NCBI GenBank assembly: GCA_900547295.1
Contig: URGK01000046.1
Span: forward strand, 1 to 20,641
Reading direction: 5' to 3'
From: an uncultured Eubacteriales bacterium
Lineage (GTDB): Bacteria; Bacillota; Clostridia; Peptostreptococcales; Anaerovoracaceae
DNA length: 20,641 nucleotides
Shown: positions 7,595 through 15,900 of the stretch, in pieces
Numbering within the stretch: the first letter of the stretch is position 1
How the letters are laid out: each line of letters starts with the position of its first letter
Translations under genes and position numbers: made by a program
The notes under the pieces: model-generated
What the model was told of the DNA's origin: nothing
What the model saw: the letters and a program-made list of their open reading frames with translations, nothing else
Database searches by the model: none

Positions 7595-8950
7595 TTAAAG
7601 CTCTCGTATAACATAGCAGGCTCTGCCGCGCTCCTTTGCCTCATAGAGAACCTCATCTGTCTGCGCCATAAGAGTGTCTATATCAATAGAGCATGTAAAG
7701 CAACAGGCGCCTATACTGCAGCTTACTTTAGTATCGGTGTGTATGTCTGAAATCTTTTTAAGAAAATAGTCAAGCTTCTGCCGCATATCGTGCTCTGACA
7801 GAGGCTTTTCGATAATGGCAGCAAACTCATCGCCGCCGACTCTGCCTATCGTACCGCTGCCTGCAAAAACACTGTGAAGTATTGCCGAAACCTCTTTCAG
7901 AACCGTATCGCCCACACTGTGGCCGTAGGTGTCGTTGATGGCCTTGAAATGGTCCACGTCGATAAACAGGAACCAGCCCGAGGCTTCACTGCTCTCAAGC
8001 ACTCTGTTGCAGTTATGGAGAAACAGTCTGCGGCCCATAGCACCTGTAAGAAAGTCCACTTCTCTCCTGTACTCGCGGTATGCCATATATTTGTAGATGC
8101 AGATTAAAAGGATTACGGATATAAGGTTCAGGGACATAAGCGCAATAAGGAACTGTATCTGCAAATGCAGCATATCCTGACTTATTGCCTGCGAAACCGT
8201 TATGCTGTGCTGTCTAAGCATATACGTCGCCCGCTGAGAGAAATATATCGTTGCAAATACCGCCATACACAATGTAGCAAGCTCAAAGGCAAGAAAAAAC
8301 AGACTGGTGTTTTTTGATGTATACGGATTATGTACCGACTGGTCGATGCACCGCTTTGTATTCTGGAGCATATCGCTGTGATACAGCGCGTACAGAAGCT
8401 CAATTATAACGGCGCAGAAAACAGCTATGGCTATTTCTCCGGCATTGATTTTAAAGGTATAGGTATAGTCATATCCTGCTTCGGGAAAGAAAATCCCCAT
8501 TGCAAGGTAAACCCAGAACTCATACAGCTTGGTTGCAAAAACGGAAACGACTATTCTCCACAGGCGCTTGTGCCTGCTCTTTGAGGCCAGCATAAATGCC
8601 AGACCTATCAGAAGCCCGAAAAGAGTCCGCGAGCCTATGCTGAGCCAGAGGCTGCCTGCGGGAAACCCGCTGAGAAACGGCGAAAAAACCATATCCGCAT
8701 CCATAACATATGCGGCTGAGGCCTTGTACATACTTGAAAGCCCGAAAACAAAGCCTGTTATTGCCGATTCGACAGGACCAAACAGCGCTCCCGCAATTAT
8801 AACGGGGATATATGCTATAGTGACAGAAAGAGGCGGCATATGTATGTAGCCTAAAAATGTAAAGGACATCAGCAGCTCGACTGCAATTAAAATCCAGAAA
8901 GCATAGCGTTCAAAGCTGGAATCGCCCCATATTTTTCTAAACAGTTTCAT
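7595..8950 (-). CDS. Membrane diguanylate cyclase (GGDEF) with an ECF S-component-like N-terminal sensor
   Basis: 451 residues. Residues 15-190 form about six membrane segments with features of ECF-transporter S components: a pattern like IPVIIAGALFGPVESAITGF (49-68) and a later SGFPAGSLWLSIGSRTLFG. Two more helices (about 215-237 and 263-288) flank a short outer loop. The cytoplasmic GGDEF domain follows: DFLTGAMGRR (299-308), FIDVDHFK with Asp331, IND at 338-340, and an intact GGDEF at 372-376. It should make cyclic di-GMP from two GTP. The inhibitory I-site RxxD is absent: AGSG stands in its place. AAAGGAG six bases before the ATG supports the start. The gene is monocistronic, divergent from the YeiH-type transporter and convergent with addB. 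The ligand cannot be read; a vitamin or other small molecule is the inference. Confidence 0.9.
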   Translation of the reverse strand: MKLFRKIWGDSSFERYAFWILIAVELLMSFTFLGYIHMPPLSVTIAYIPVIIAGALFGPVESAITGFVFGLSSMYKASAAYVMDADMVFSPFLSGFPAGSLWLSIGSRTLFGLLIGLAFMLASKSRHKRLWRIVVSVFATKLYEFWVYLAMGIFFPEAGYDYTYTFKINAGEIAIAVFCAVIIELLYALYHSDMLQNTKRCIDQSVHNPYTSKNTSLFFLAFELATLCMAVFATIYFSQRATYMLRQHSITVSQAISQDMLHLQIQFLIALMSLNLISVILLICIYKYMAYREYRREVDFLTGAMGRRLFLHNCNRVLESSEASGWFLFIDVDHFKAINDTYGHSVGDTVLKEVSAILHSVFAGSGTIGRVGGDEFAAIIEKPLSEHDMRQKLDYFLKKISDIHTDTKVSCSIGACCFTCSIDIDTLMAQTDEVLYEAKERGRACYVIREL

Positions 8951-9011
8951 TACGGCTCCTTTCGTAAATATGTGTCACAGAATGTCTGAAATCAAATGTC
9001 ATATAAAAATA

Positions 9012-9040
9012 ATTATACTGCATACAGACCCGAAAAACAA
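9012..9040 (-). promoter_or_regulatory. Promoter of the diguanylate cyclase gene
   Basis: On the minus strand TTGTTT (9035-9040) and TATAAT (9012-9017) have 17 bases between them, about 60 bases before the ATG. Confidence 0.6.
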
Positions 9041-9142
9041 CAGGGGAGAGGTAATGGTATTTTCTGACTATTCTTTAAACGCGGAATTCTAAAATCCTGT
9101 GTTAGTATTAGAACAGAGAATAAACCACAGGAGAATAATCTT

Positions 9143-10168
9143 ATGAAATCTTTTAAAAATAATATTCCGGGGATACTGGTGTGCCTTGCCATTGCTGTGC
9201 CTGCGTGGGCTTTCGGCAGACTGGTTCCGGTAATAGGCGGACCTGTGACAGCCATAGTCGCAGGTATGGTTATCGCGCTGTTTTGGAGTCCGAGGGAGAA
9301 GTGCAGACCGGGCGTAAGCTTCGTGTCAAAGAAGATACTTCAGACAGCGGTTGTATTTCTGGGCTTTGGTCTTAATCTCAATGTGATTTTGAGCACAGGC
9401 AGACAGTCGCTTCCTATCATTCTGTGCACAATATCAATATCGCTTGTTATAGCTTTTGTAATGCACAAATGGGCAAAAATAGATTCAAACACAAGTATTC
9501 TGATAGGCGTGGGCTCATCTATATGCGGCGGCTCTGCCATTGCGGCAACAGCTCCTGTGATAGGAGCGGACGATGATGAGGTTGCGCAGGCAATATCGGT
9601 GATTTTTCTTTTTAACGTTATTGCGGCCCTTGTATTTCCGGCTCTTGGACACACCATAGGCTTTGATACCGCATCGGGAGAGGCTTTCGGTATATTTGCG
9701 GGAACTGCCGTAAACGATACATCGTCAGTTACCGCTGCGGCTTCTACATGGGACAGTATGTGGTATCTGGGAAATCAGACTCTTGACAAGGCCGTTACAG
9801 TCAAGCTGACAAGAACTCTTGCCATTATTCCGATAACACTGGTGCTGGCGCTTGTTAATGCAGGCAAGGCGTCGGGCTCCGGCAAGTTCAGCTTAAAAAG
9901 AGCGTTCCCTATGTTCATATTATGGTTTATCTGCGCTTCTGCGGTTACCACAATATCGGTGCATTTCGGAGTTTCAGAAAGCTTTTTTGCGCCGCTCAAA
10001 GAGATAAGCAAGTTCCTGATTGTTATGGCCATGGCAGCAGTAGGCCTTGGCAGCAATGTAATTAAGCTTGTTAAAAGCGGCGGTAAGCCTCTGCTTCTGG
10101 GAGCCTGCTGCTGGGTCGGAATTACGGCCATGAGCCTTGTGATGCAGCATATTATGGGACTGTGGTAA
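9143..10168 (+). CDS. YeiH/YadS-family (UPF0324) putative anion transporter
   Basis: 341 residues with about ten predicted membrane helices and no soluble domain. Family hallmarks are FLGFGLNLN (about 72-80), GVGSSICGGSAIAA (about 122-135), GIFAGTAVNDTSSVTAA (about 183-199) and the C-terminal MAAVGLGSNVIKL. These match the conserved hypothetical 698 / UPF0324 family, often called putative sulfate exporters; the true substrate is not established. It acts in the cytoplasmic membrane. The start is fixed by AGGAG nine bases upstream. The gene is alone and divergent from the diguanylate cyclase; the LysR-type regulator often beside yeiH is not present. It ends before a bidirectional terminator. 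Confidence 0.92.
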   Translation: MKSFKNNIPGILVCLAIAVPAWAFGRLVPVIGGPVTAIVAGMVIALFWSPREKCRPGVSFVSKKILQTAVVFLGFGLNLNVILSTGRQSLPIILCTISISLVIAFVMHKWAKIDSNTSILIGVGSSICGGSAIAATAPVIGADDDEVAQAISVIFLFNVIAALVFPALGHTIGFDTASGEAFGIFAGTAVNDTSSVTAAASTWDSMWYLGNQTLDKAVTVKLTRTLAIIPITLVLALVNAGKASGSGKFSLKRAFPMFILWFICASAVTTISVHFGVSESFFAPLKEISKFLIVMAMAAVGLGSNVIKLVKSGGKPLLLGACCWVGITAMSLVMQHIMGLW

Positions 10169-10183
10169 ATACATCAGATAACG

Positions 10184-10219
10184 AAAAAGAGCAACTCAAA
10201 TCCTGAATTACTCTTTTTT
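10184..10219. terminator. Bidirectional intrinsic terminator
   Basis: AAAAAGAG (10184-10191) pairs with CTCTTTTT (10211-10218), extended by an imperfect inner stem (AACTCA with TGAATT). It lies between the transporter gene and the convergent VOC gene and has T runs on both strands. Confidence 0.75.
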
Positions 10220-10251
10220 GTTCCTTTTCCGAAAATATATACCCCGATTTA

Positions 10252-10602
10252 TCAGATAAACTGCACAGTAACTCCCGCAGGGTCTTTGACGAAGAAAAAG
10301 CTGACACCCGGCATAGGCGATATCACAGGCGTCGGCTCAAAGCCTGCCGTTGCAAGTTCATTTCGCTTTGCGTCTGTATCCTCTGCGTGAAAGCCTATTG
10401 ACAGGTTGATGTTTCCTGCGTTCTCTGCATCATTGTTTTCGATTATCTCAATGCAGGTATCGGTCTTGTCCTCGGCGAGAAACACTATATTCTTTCCCAT
10501 AGGGCGCATATCCTGCATTACTTTAAGTCCCGCAAATTTTTCATAAAACTCAATTTCCTTTTCAAACTTATCCGTCTGAATTGTCACGTGCATCAGTTTC
10601 AT
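10252..10602 (-). CDS. VOC/glyoxalase-fold protein
   Basis: 116 residues, one VOC module pair (beta-alpha-beta-beta-beta twice) of the length of small glyoxalase/bleomycin-resistance proteins. Candidate metal ligands sit where the family has them: His5 (MHVTI), Glu52 (CIEII), His72 (IGFHAED) and Gln114 (VTVQFI). The segment KDPAGVTVQF matches the usual DPxGxxxEF ending, with Gln in place of Glu. Reactions in this fold range from glyoxalase and dioxygenase activity to drug binding; the substrate is unknown. A GGGAGG ribosome binding site supports the start. It follows the TPR gene by 17 bases and is read from the same promoter. Confidence 0.88.
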   Translation of the reverse strand: MKLMHVTIQTDKFEKEIEFYEKFAGLKVMQDMRPMGKNIVFLAEDKTDTCIEIIENNDAENAGNINLSIGFHAEDTDAKRNELATAGFEPTPVISPMPGVSFFFVKDPAGVTVQFI

Positions 10603-10619
10603 AATTACCTCCCGTTATA

Positions 10620-11513
10620 TTATTCAATACCTGTTCTGTTTTCTCTTATCTTTGTTTTGATGCTGTCAAGAAGAGTCTTTACTTCATCATTCTGGGACAG
10701 ATCATAGACGATATCAAGAAAATACAGAGCAGACTCCATATTCTTGGATTGCAGGTCATCGAGAGCATAGGCGTAGGCGCTGTTTAAAAGCGTTTTGTTA
10801 ACCCCCAGAGGGAAGCCTATGTCGTGAGCGTATTTGCGCACATCAAGCAGAGTCGGCATATAGAATTCCTCTCCCAGAAGCTGCTCAAGCACAGTCAGAG
10901 AAGCCGAGGCAGGCTTGTAGTCCGGGTCATATCTGAGAATAAGCACATAGCAGCCGGCAGCCTCTGCAAACCACTGCTTTTCTGTGAAGTAATATGCCAG
11001 ATCCATATAGCACTGTAAAAGATCAGAGGTCTTGAACACGTTTGAAAAAGCGTGAAGCGCCAGCAGGCCGTATTTGTCGATACTGCCGCTTTTCTTTTCG
11101 GCCTCCATATATCTCCAGGTATATTTCATTGCAATGGGGTTCCATTTGATAGCCTTGCGGTAAAACGCAGCGCTTTCCTTGTATCTTTCAAGCTCAAACA
11201 ATATATCTCCGCACAGCGTGTAGATGTCGGCAAAGGGAAAGTCCGCGTATTCAAGCTGCTTTTCAGGCTTGTAAAATTCCCTGTAGACTACCTCCTCCAT
11301 AGGCTCCATAAAGTTATAGTATTCGGCTGTGTCAGAATTCACAGCTTTCGCGCGGGCATCGGCTGTTTCTGCAAGCTGCACTGAAAGTTCCAGAGCCCTG
11401 TCGAAATTCTTCTCTGAAATCATCTCCTGTATATCGTCAAGCATGGCGCAGGTGCCGGCGTCATTTCCCGTAAACCACCCGCTTATATCATATATTACAC
11501 TGTTTAAATCCAT
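10620..11513 (-). CDS. TPR-repeat cytoplasmic protein, unknown function
   Basis: 297 residues from ATG 11511-11513, chosen over an upstream in-frame ATG (11576) because GGAGGTAATT precedes it and because the promoter lies between the two. No signal or membrane segment. The middle of the protein shows tetratricopeptide-like helix pairs: ADIYTLCGDILFELERYKESAAFYRKAIKWNP, then DLAYYFTEKQWFAEAAGCYVLILRYDPDY, then LNSAYAYALDDLQSKNMESALYFLDIVYDL, each written here only in part as a pattern of A/G/Y positions ending in WNP or YDP. These modules bind partner proteins. Co-transcribed with the VOC gene and divergent from the two-component operon. The biological role is not evident. Confidence 0.82.
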   Translation of the reverse strand: MDLNSVIYDISGWFTGNDAGTCAMLDDIQEMISEKNFDRALELSVQLAETADARAKAVNSDTAEYYNFMEPMEEVVYREFYKPEKQLEYADFPFADIYTLCGDILFELERYKESAAFYRKAIKWNPIAMKYTWRYMEAEKKSGSIDKYGLLALHAFSNVFKTSDLLQCYMDLAYYFTEKQWFAEAAGCYVLILRYDPDYKPASASLTVLEQLLGEEFYMPTLLDVRKYAHDIGFPLGVNKTLLNSAYAYALDDLQSKNMESALYFLDIVYDLSQNDEVKTLLDSIKTKIRENRTGIE

Positions 11514-11534
11514 TTGAATTACCTCCGTCAGACA

Positions 11535-11563
11535 ATTATATACTTTATTATGTGTTTTTTCAA
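11535..11563 (-). promoter_or_regulatory. Promoter of the TPR-VOC operon
   Basis: On the minus strand TTGAAA (11558-11563) and a perfect TATAAT (11535-11540) are separated by 17 bases, 22 bases before the chosen ATG. The palindrome at 11563-11576 touches the upstream edge of the -35 box. Confidence 0.8.
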
Positions 11564-11576
11564 TGACACCTGTCAT
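11563..11576. promoter_or_regulatory. Inverted repeat ATGACA-CC-TGTCAT, possible operator
   Basis: A 6-2-6 inverted repeat placed between the two divergent promoters, overlapping the -35 edge of the TPR promoter by one base. A dimeric regulator could bind here; no known regulator motif was recognised. Confidence 0.4.
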
Positions 11577-11583
11577 AAAAAAC

Positions 11584-11612
11584 TGGAAAACCCAAGTGAA
11601 ATATAGTATAAT
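11584..11612 (+). promoter_or_regulatory. Promoter of the two-component operon
   Basis: A perfect TATAAT (11607-11612) lies 17 bases after TGGAAA (11584-11589), a weak -35. The -10 lies inside a palindrome ATAGTAT-A-ATACTAT (11603-11617). A poor -35 plus a palindrome fits an activated or repressed promoter, possibly autoregulated. Confidence 0.5.
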
Positions 11613-11662
11613 ACTATCGACTATGTTTAAAATGTAATTTAGAAACCTGAGAGGTATAGAAT

Positions 11663-12352
11663 ATGAGCAAACTGATTTATGCAGCGGATGATGAGCTTAA
11701 CATACGTCAGCTGATACAGTCCTTCCTCGAAGAAGAGGGCTACGAGGTTGAAACCTTTGAAACCGGAGATGCGCTTTTGGAGAAATTCAAACAGAAACCC
11801 AGCGATCTGGTAATACTTGATGTTATGATGCCGGGAACAGACGGACTTTCCATATGCAACACAATAAGGAAATTCTCATCGGTTCCCATACTGATACTTA
11901 CGGCAAGAGATACGACAGCAGACTATGTTACAGGCATTACCTTAGGCTGCGACGACTATTTCACAAAACCGTTTTCGCCTGTAATGCTTACAATGAGGGT
12001 AAAGGCCATGTTCAGACGTGTGGAGCTTGACAAGGCCATACCTTATGACGAAAAGCTCGAATACGGCGATATAGAGATAATGCCTAAGCAGAAGGTTGCA
12101 AAATGCAAGGGGGCCGACCTTAAACTGACAATTACGGAGCTCAATGTACTGCAGTATCTTATGGAAAAAAACGGTAATGCGGTATCGAGAGACGAGCTTC
12201 TTGAAAAAATCTGGGGATATACCAGTGAGGTTGAAACCAGAGTTACCGATGACAATATCAAACGGATCCGCAAAAAAATGAACCAGCAGGGAAGCAACGT
12301 GGAGATCGTAACCGTATGGGGCTACGGCTTCAAGCTGGCAATAAAGGAATAA
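11663..12352 (+). CDS. OmpR/PhoB-type response regulator
   Basis: 229 residues. The receiver domain (1-118) has the acidic pair Asp9/Asp10, phospho-acceptor Asp53 in LVILDVMMPG, Thr80 in LTARD and Lys102 in FTKPF, all as expected for an active receiver. The winged-helix domain (about 130-227) has LTITELNVLQYLMEKNG, SRDELLEKIWGY, TRVTDDNIKRIRKK and the terminal WGYGFKL. It should bind DNA as a dimer when phosphorylated by the kinase that follows three bases downstream. The start has GAGAGG eight bases upstream. Target genes are not stated by the sequence; its own promoter and the divergent TPR operon are the nearest candidates. Confidence 0.95.
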   Translation: MSKLIYAADDELNIRQLIQSFLEEEGYEVETFETGDALLEKFKQKPSDLVILDVMMPGTDGLSICNTIRKFSSVPILILTARDTTADYVTGITLGCDDYFTKPFSPVMLTMRVKAMFRRVELDKAIPYDEKLEYGDIEIMPKQKVAKCKGADLKLTITELNVLQYLMEKNGNAVSRDELLEKIWGYTSEVETRVTDDNIKRIRKKMNQQGSNVEIVTVWGYGFKLAIKE

Positions 12353-12355
12353 ACA

Positions 12356-13864
12356 ATGAAAAGCCTAAGACGAAGACTGTTTGGATTGCCCATAGTTATA
12401 GTTGTGATAGTTTCTGTTGCGGTAATGCTGCTGTTTAACATAGTTGTAAGCGGATATGTAGACAATCAGGTTGAGCAGAGCATGAACAGTTTCAGAGAAT
12501 ATCATGTTGCTATGGATAATCTTCAGGAAAAAATAGACAAAATCCAGAGCAAAAACGGCAGAAATGACAGCGATCTGTCAAAATCAGAAGCCGAAATGAA
12601 TCTGCTCACAGATAGTTTTAACAGCAGCAGCAATGCGGTTACAACACAGATGGTGGTGCTTGATGATGCAGAGTATCTTAACGATTATGCCACCGACATA
12701 GAAAAAAAGCTTATCAGCTACTATAACGAAAACAGTGAGGAAATTGCAAGAAAAGTCATAGTCGAAGCCGAGATTGACGGAGAAACATATCGCATCAGCA
12801 CAGCGAAATTCAGAGTCTATGACGAAGAAAAAAGCAATGTTCTGATATATACAAACATATCATCTGTAAATGGGATGATTGATTCGGTAAACAAGGTGCT
12901 GCTGCTGGTTATTGCCATGGTAGGACTTATCGCTATTTTCATAGGCTTTGTAATGACAAAGAGCATAAGCAGCTCTCTTTACGGACTCAAGGAATTCATA
13001 CAGGGACTCGGCGAGGAGGACGGCGACCGCAGCAAGGACCGCATATACTATACGGAATTTATGGAAATGGCAGACTTTATGGAGGAGCAGTCAGATGAGC
13101 TTATGGCTTCCCAGAAGCTCCAGAAGCTCATATTCCAGAACGCCTCCCACGAGCTTAGAACTCCGCTTATGTCCATACAGGGATATGCGGAGGGAATTGC
13201 CACAAACGTACTCAAAAATCATCAGAGCGCGGCTCAGGTAATAATAACCGAAAGCAAGAAGATGTCCGAGCTTGTTGATGAAATGCTGTACATATCCAGA
13301 ATGGACGAAAATCCTATCAGAGAAGAGGATATGACAGTAATAGATTTAAGACAGGTTATCGAATACTGCAGAGAAGAGGTCTGCGTTATAGGCGAGAAAA
13401 AAGGCGTCGTTATAATCGAGAGTCTCGACGGCGGCAACTACTTTGTCAAGGCCGACGAAAGACAGATAACCAAGGCTATATCGAATGTAATGTCAAACGG
13501 CATCAGATATGCCGAAAACAAGCTGGCCATTACAGCCTCTGTAGGAGATGAGATTACAATATCAATTGCAGACGACGGCAAGGGCATCAGCGAAAACGAT
13601 CTGCCGCACATATTCGACAGATTTTATAAGGGCGAGGGCGGCAACTTCGGAATAGGCCTTGCCATTACAAAGGATATAATCGAAAGACACGGCGGCAGCA
13701 TTACTGCCGAGAATATGGAGCAGGGAGCCAAATTCACAATCACACTTCCGGCTGTTCATATGGAAGAAGACGAAGATGAACTTATTTCAAACGGTGTGGC
13801 CGCGCCTGATGTTTCGATAAGCGAAATCATAGAAAACATACCTGATGAGGACAAACAGCTGTAA
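12356..13864 (+). CDS. Membrane sensor histidine kinase, partner of the upstream regulator
   Basis: 502 residues. Two membrane helices (about 11-33 and 179-200) flank an extracytoplasmic domain of about 145 residues that is coiled-coil-like at first (DNLQEKIDKIQSKNG) and ends with beta strands. A short HAMP-like linker follows. The H box NASHELRTPLMS has phosphorylated His265; the catalytic domain has the N box SNVMSNGIRYA (Asn377/Asn381), G1 DDGKGI (Asp407), F box FDRFYKGEG and G2 GIGLAI (432-437). All catalytic motifs are present. A tail of about 34 residues, rich in Asp and Glu, extends past the ATPase domain. The ribosome binding site lies inside the end of the regulator gene and the gap is three bases, so translation is coupled. 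The stimulus is unknown. Confidence 0.95.
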   Translation: MKSLRRRLFGLPIVIVVIVSVAVMLLFNIVVSGYVDNQVEQSMNSFREYHVAMDNLQEKIDKIQSKNGRNDSDLSKSEAEMNLLTDSFNSSSNAVTTQMVVLDDAEYLNDYATDIEKKLISYYNENSEEIARKVIVEAEIDGETYRISTAKFRVYDEEKSNVLIYTNISSVNGMIDSVNKVLLLVIAMVGLIAIFIGFVMTKSISSSLYGLKEFIQGLGEEDGDRSKDRIYYTEFMEMADFMEEQSDELMASQKLQKLIFQNASHELRTPLMSIQGYAEGIATNVLKNHQSAAQVIITESKKMSELVDEMLYISRMDENPIREEDMTVIDLRQVIEYCREEVCVIGEKKGVVIIESLDGGNYFVKADERQITKAISNVMSNGIRYAENKLAITASVGDEITISIADDGKGISENDLPHIFDRFYKGEGGNFGIGLAITKDIIERHGGSITAENMEQGAKFTITLPAVHMEEDEDELISNGVAAPDVSISEIIENIPDEDKQL

Positions 13865-13884
13865 ATGCAGATTTGCACAGGGTG

Positions 13885-13913
13885 TTTACTTTAAATGTAT
13901 TTGTTGATATAAT
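13885..13913 (+). promoter_or_regulatory. Promoter of the greA-asnS-phosphatase-lysyl synthetase operon
   Basis: TTTACT (13885-13890) and a perfect TATAAT (13908-13913) with 17 bases between. It begins 20 bases after the kinase stop codon, and no terminator separates the two operons, so some read-through from the two-component operon is possible. Confidence 0.75.
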
Positions 13914-13946
13914 ATTTTAATTAACTGGTTGAAGGGAGATTACAGA

Positions 13947-14420
13947 ATGTCAGAAGAAATCTTACTAACCCAGGAGGGGTTTGACAAAATAGTTGCCGAG
14001 CACGACCATCTGGTTGCAGTAGGCAGGAAAGAAGTTGCAGAGAAGCTCAAGGAAGCTATATCATACGGAGACCTTTCCGAGAACTCCGAATACGATGCGG
14101 CCAAGAACGAGCAGGCAGAGCTTGAGGTTAAGATACTTCAGCTTGAGGATAAAATCAGAAAAGCCAAGATTATAGACGGCAGCGAAGCCGCAAACGATCA
14201 GGTCAGCATAGGACAGAACGTTAAAATCAAGGATATGGAAGACGGCGATGTAATGGAATTCAAAATCGTCGGAGTTTCAGAGGCCGATCCTGTAGAGGGC
14301 AAGATTTCAAATGACTCGCCTGTAGGAGCGGCGCTGCTGGGCAAAAAAGCAGGTGAAGTGGTTGAAGTGCAGACGCCTGACGGCACCAGAGAATACACTA
14401 TTATGGAGATATTTAAATAA
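13947..14420 (+). CDS. greA: Transcription elongation factor GreA
   Basis: 157 residues from ATG 13947, chosen over an in-frame TTG at 13929 because AGGGAG lies between them at ribosome binding distance. The N-terminal coiled-coil hairpin (about 1-75) carries the tip motif GDLSENSEYDAAKNEQ with acidic Asp42 and Glu45, which GreA pushes into the RNA polymerase secondary channel to stimulate cleavage of backtracked RNA. The C-terminal FKBP-like domain (about 80-157) has the family SPVGAALLGKKAGEVVEVQTP pattern. Length matches the family. It is the first gene of the operon with two tRNA synthetases. Confidence 0.96.
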   Translation: MSEEILLTQEGFDKIVAEHDHLVAVGRKEVAEKLKEAISYGDLSENSEYDAAKNEQAELEVKILQLEDKIRKAKIIDGSEAANDQVSIGQNVKIKDMEDGDVMEFKIVGVSEADPVEGKISNDSPVGAALLGKKAGEVVEVQTPDGTREYTIMEIFK

Positions 14421-14431
14421 AGGCAACAAAC

Positions 14432-14459
14432 AGAGAAGCCTGCGGTATGCGGCTTCTCT
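14432..14459 (+). other. Intercistronic hairpin between greA and asnS
   Basis: AGAGAAGCC and GGCTTCTCT form a perfect 9-bp stem around a 10-base loop. No T run follows (TGTGAGC), so it is not a good terminator. It may adjust mRNA stability or processing. No T-box leader is present in the 66-base gap. Confidence 0.6.
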
Positions 14460-14486
14460 TGTGAGCATATTAAAGGAGTTAGACAA

Positions 14487-15881
14487 ATGGACAGTATTAG
14501 ACTGAGAGATCTGTTTAGAAATACGGCAGAATACGAAAACAAACAAGTTGTTGTTCACGGCTGGGTGAGAAACAACAGAAATTCAAATAAATTCGGATTT
14601 ATAGAGCTTAACGATGGTACATTCTTTAAATCCGTACAGGTGGTATACGAAGAAGAGTTTATCTCAAACTTCGAAGAGATTTCCAAAGCATATGTTGCAA
14701 CAGCGCTCAAAGTAACAGGCACTGTTGTTCCCACTCCGGGGGCAAAGCAGCCTTTTGAAATCAAAGCGACCGGTATTGAGGTAGAGGGAACCTCAACACC
14801 TGACTATCCGCTTCAGCCAAAGAAGCACAGCATGGAATTTTTAAGAGAGATAGCTCATTTAAGACCGAGAAGCAATACCTTCTCCGCAGTATTCAGAGTG
14901 AGATCGCTTACAGCCTATGCGCTTCATCAGTTCTTCCAGGACAGAGATTTCGTATATGCTCACACCCCTATAATCACAGCATCGGACTGCGAGGGAGCGG
15001 GAGAAATGTTCCAGGTTACAACTATGGATCTTCACAACATTCCAAAGAATGATGACGGCACTATAGATTTCAGCGGAGATTTCTTTGCAAAGCCTGCAAA
15101 CCTTACAGTAAGCGGACAGCTTGAGGGTGAGGCTATGGCTATGGCTTTCAGAAACATATATACTTTCGGACCTACTTTCAGAGCCGAAAATTCAAACACT
15201 GCAAGACACGCGTCAGAGTTCTGGATGATAGAGCCTGAAATCGCATTTGCAGAACTTGAGGATATTATGGTACTGGCAGAGGATATGATTAAATACGTTA
15301 TCAGCTATGTACTCGAAAAGGCGCCTGAGGAAATGGAATTCTTCAATCGCTTCATAGACAAGGGACTGCTTGACAGACTTGACAATATCGTTAATTCGGA
15401 CTTTGCAAGAATAACCTACACAGAAGCAGTTGACATTCTTAAAAAATCAGACAGGAAATTCCAGTACCCTGTTGAGTGGGGCATAGACCTGCAGACAGAG
15501 CACGAAAGATACATTACCGAAGAGGTATTCAAAAAACCTGTATTCGTAACTGACTACCCGAAAGAAATCAAGGCTTTCTATATGAGACTCAACGATGACG
15601 GCAAGACAGTTGCGGCAGTTGACCTTCTGGTTCCGGGCGTTGGCGAGATTATCGGCGGCAGCCAGAGAGAAGAAAGATACGACGAGCTTGTAAAGAAAAT
15701 CGAAGCAAACGGTATGACCAAAGATGATTACTGGTGGTATCTTGACCTCAGAAAATACGGCGGAGTTAAGCACGCAGGCTACGGACTGGGATTTGAAAGA
15801 ATTATAATGTATATTACAGGAATGAGCAACATCAGAGATGTACTGCCGTTCCCAAGAACACCAAAATCAGCAGAATTCTAA
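14487..15881 (+). CDS. asnS: Asparaginyl-tRNA synthetase
   Basis: 464 residues, the usual length. Class IIb synthetase that charges tRNA-Asn. The N-terminal OB fold binds the anticodon (VVVHGWVRNNRNSNKFGFIELNDGT, recognisable from about residue 22). The catalytic domain shows motif 2 as FRAENSNTARHASEFWMIEPE-like and motif 3 as GLGFERIIMYITGM followed by IRDVLPFPR. The sequence DCEGAGEMFQV is typical of AsnRS rather than AspRS or LysRS. AAAGGAG upstream supports the start. It lies 66 bases after greA and 19 bases before the phosphatase gene, with no terminator, so it is mid-operon. Confidence 0.96.
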   Translation: MDSIRLRDLFRNTAEYENKQVVVHGWVRNNRNSNKFGFIELNDGTFFKSVQVVYEEEFISNFEEISKAYVATALKVTGTVVPTPGAKQPFEIKATGIEVEGTSTPDYPLQPKKHSMEFLREIAHLRPRSNTFSAVFRVRSLTAYALHQFFQDRDFVYAHTPIITASDCEGAGEMFQVTTMDLHNIPKNDDGTIDFSGDFFAKPANLTVSGQLEGEAMAMAFRNIYTFGPTFRAENSNTARHASEFWMIEPEIAFAELEDIMVLAEDMIKYVISYVLEKAPEEMEFFNRFIDKGLLDRLDNIVNSDFARITYTEAVDILKKSDRKFQYPVEWGIDLQTEHERYITEEVFKKPVFVTDYPKEIKAFYMRLNDDGKTVAAVDLLVPGVGEIIGGSQREERYDELVKKIEANGMTKDDYWWYLDLRKYGGVKHAGYGLGFERIIMYITGMSNIRDVLPFPRTPKSAEF

Positions 15882-15900
15882 TTATTCGGGGGATTTTATT

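Noticed and set aside
10514..11576. Longer start for the TPR protein at 11576
   Set aside because: It would begin upstream of the promoter boxes that serve the gene; the internal ATG at 11513 has GGAGG at the right distance.
14421..14486. T-box or amino acid attenuator before asnS
   Set aside because: The gap is only 66 bases, with one simple hairpin, no T-box sequence and no T run.
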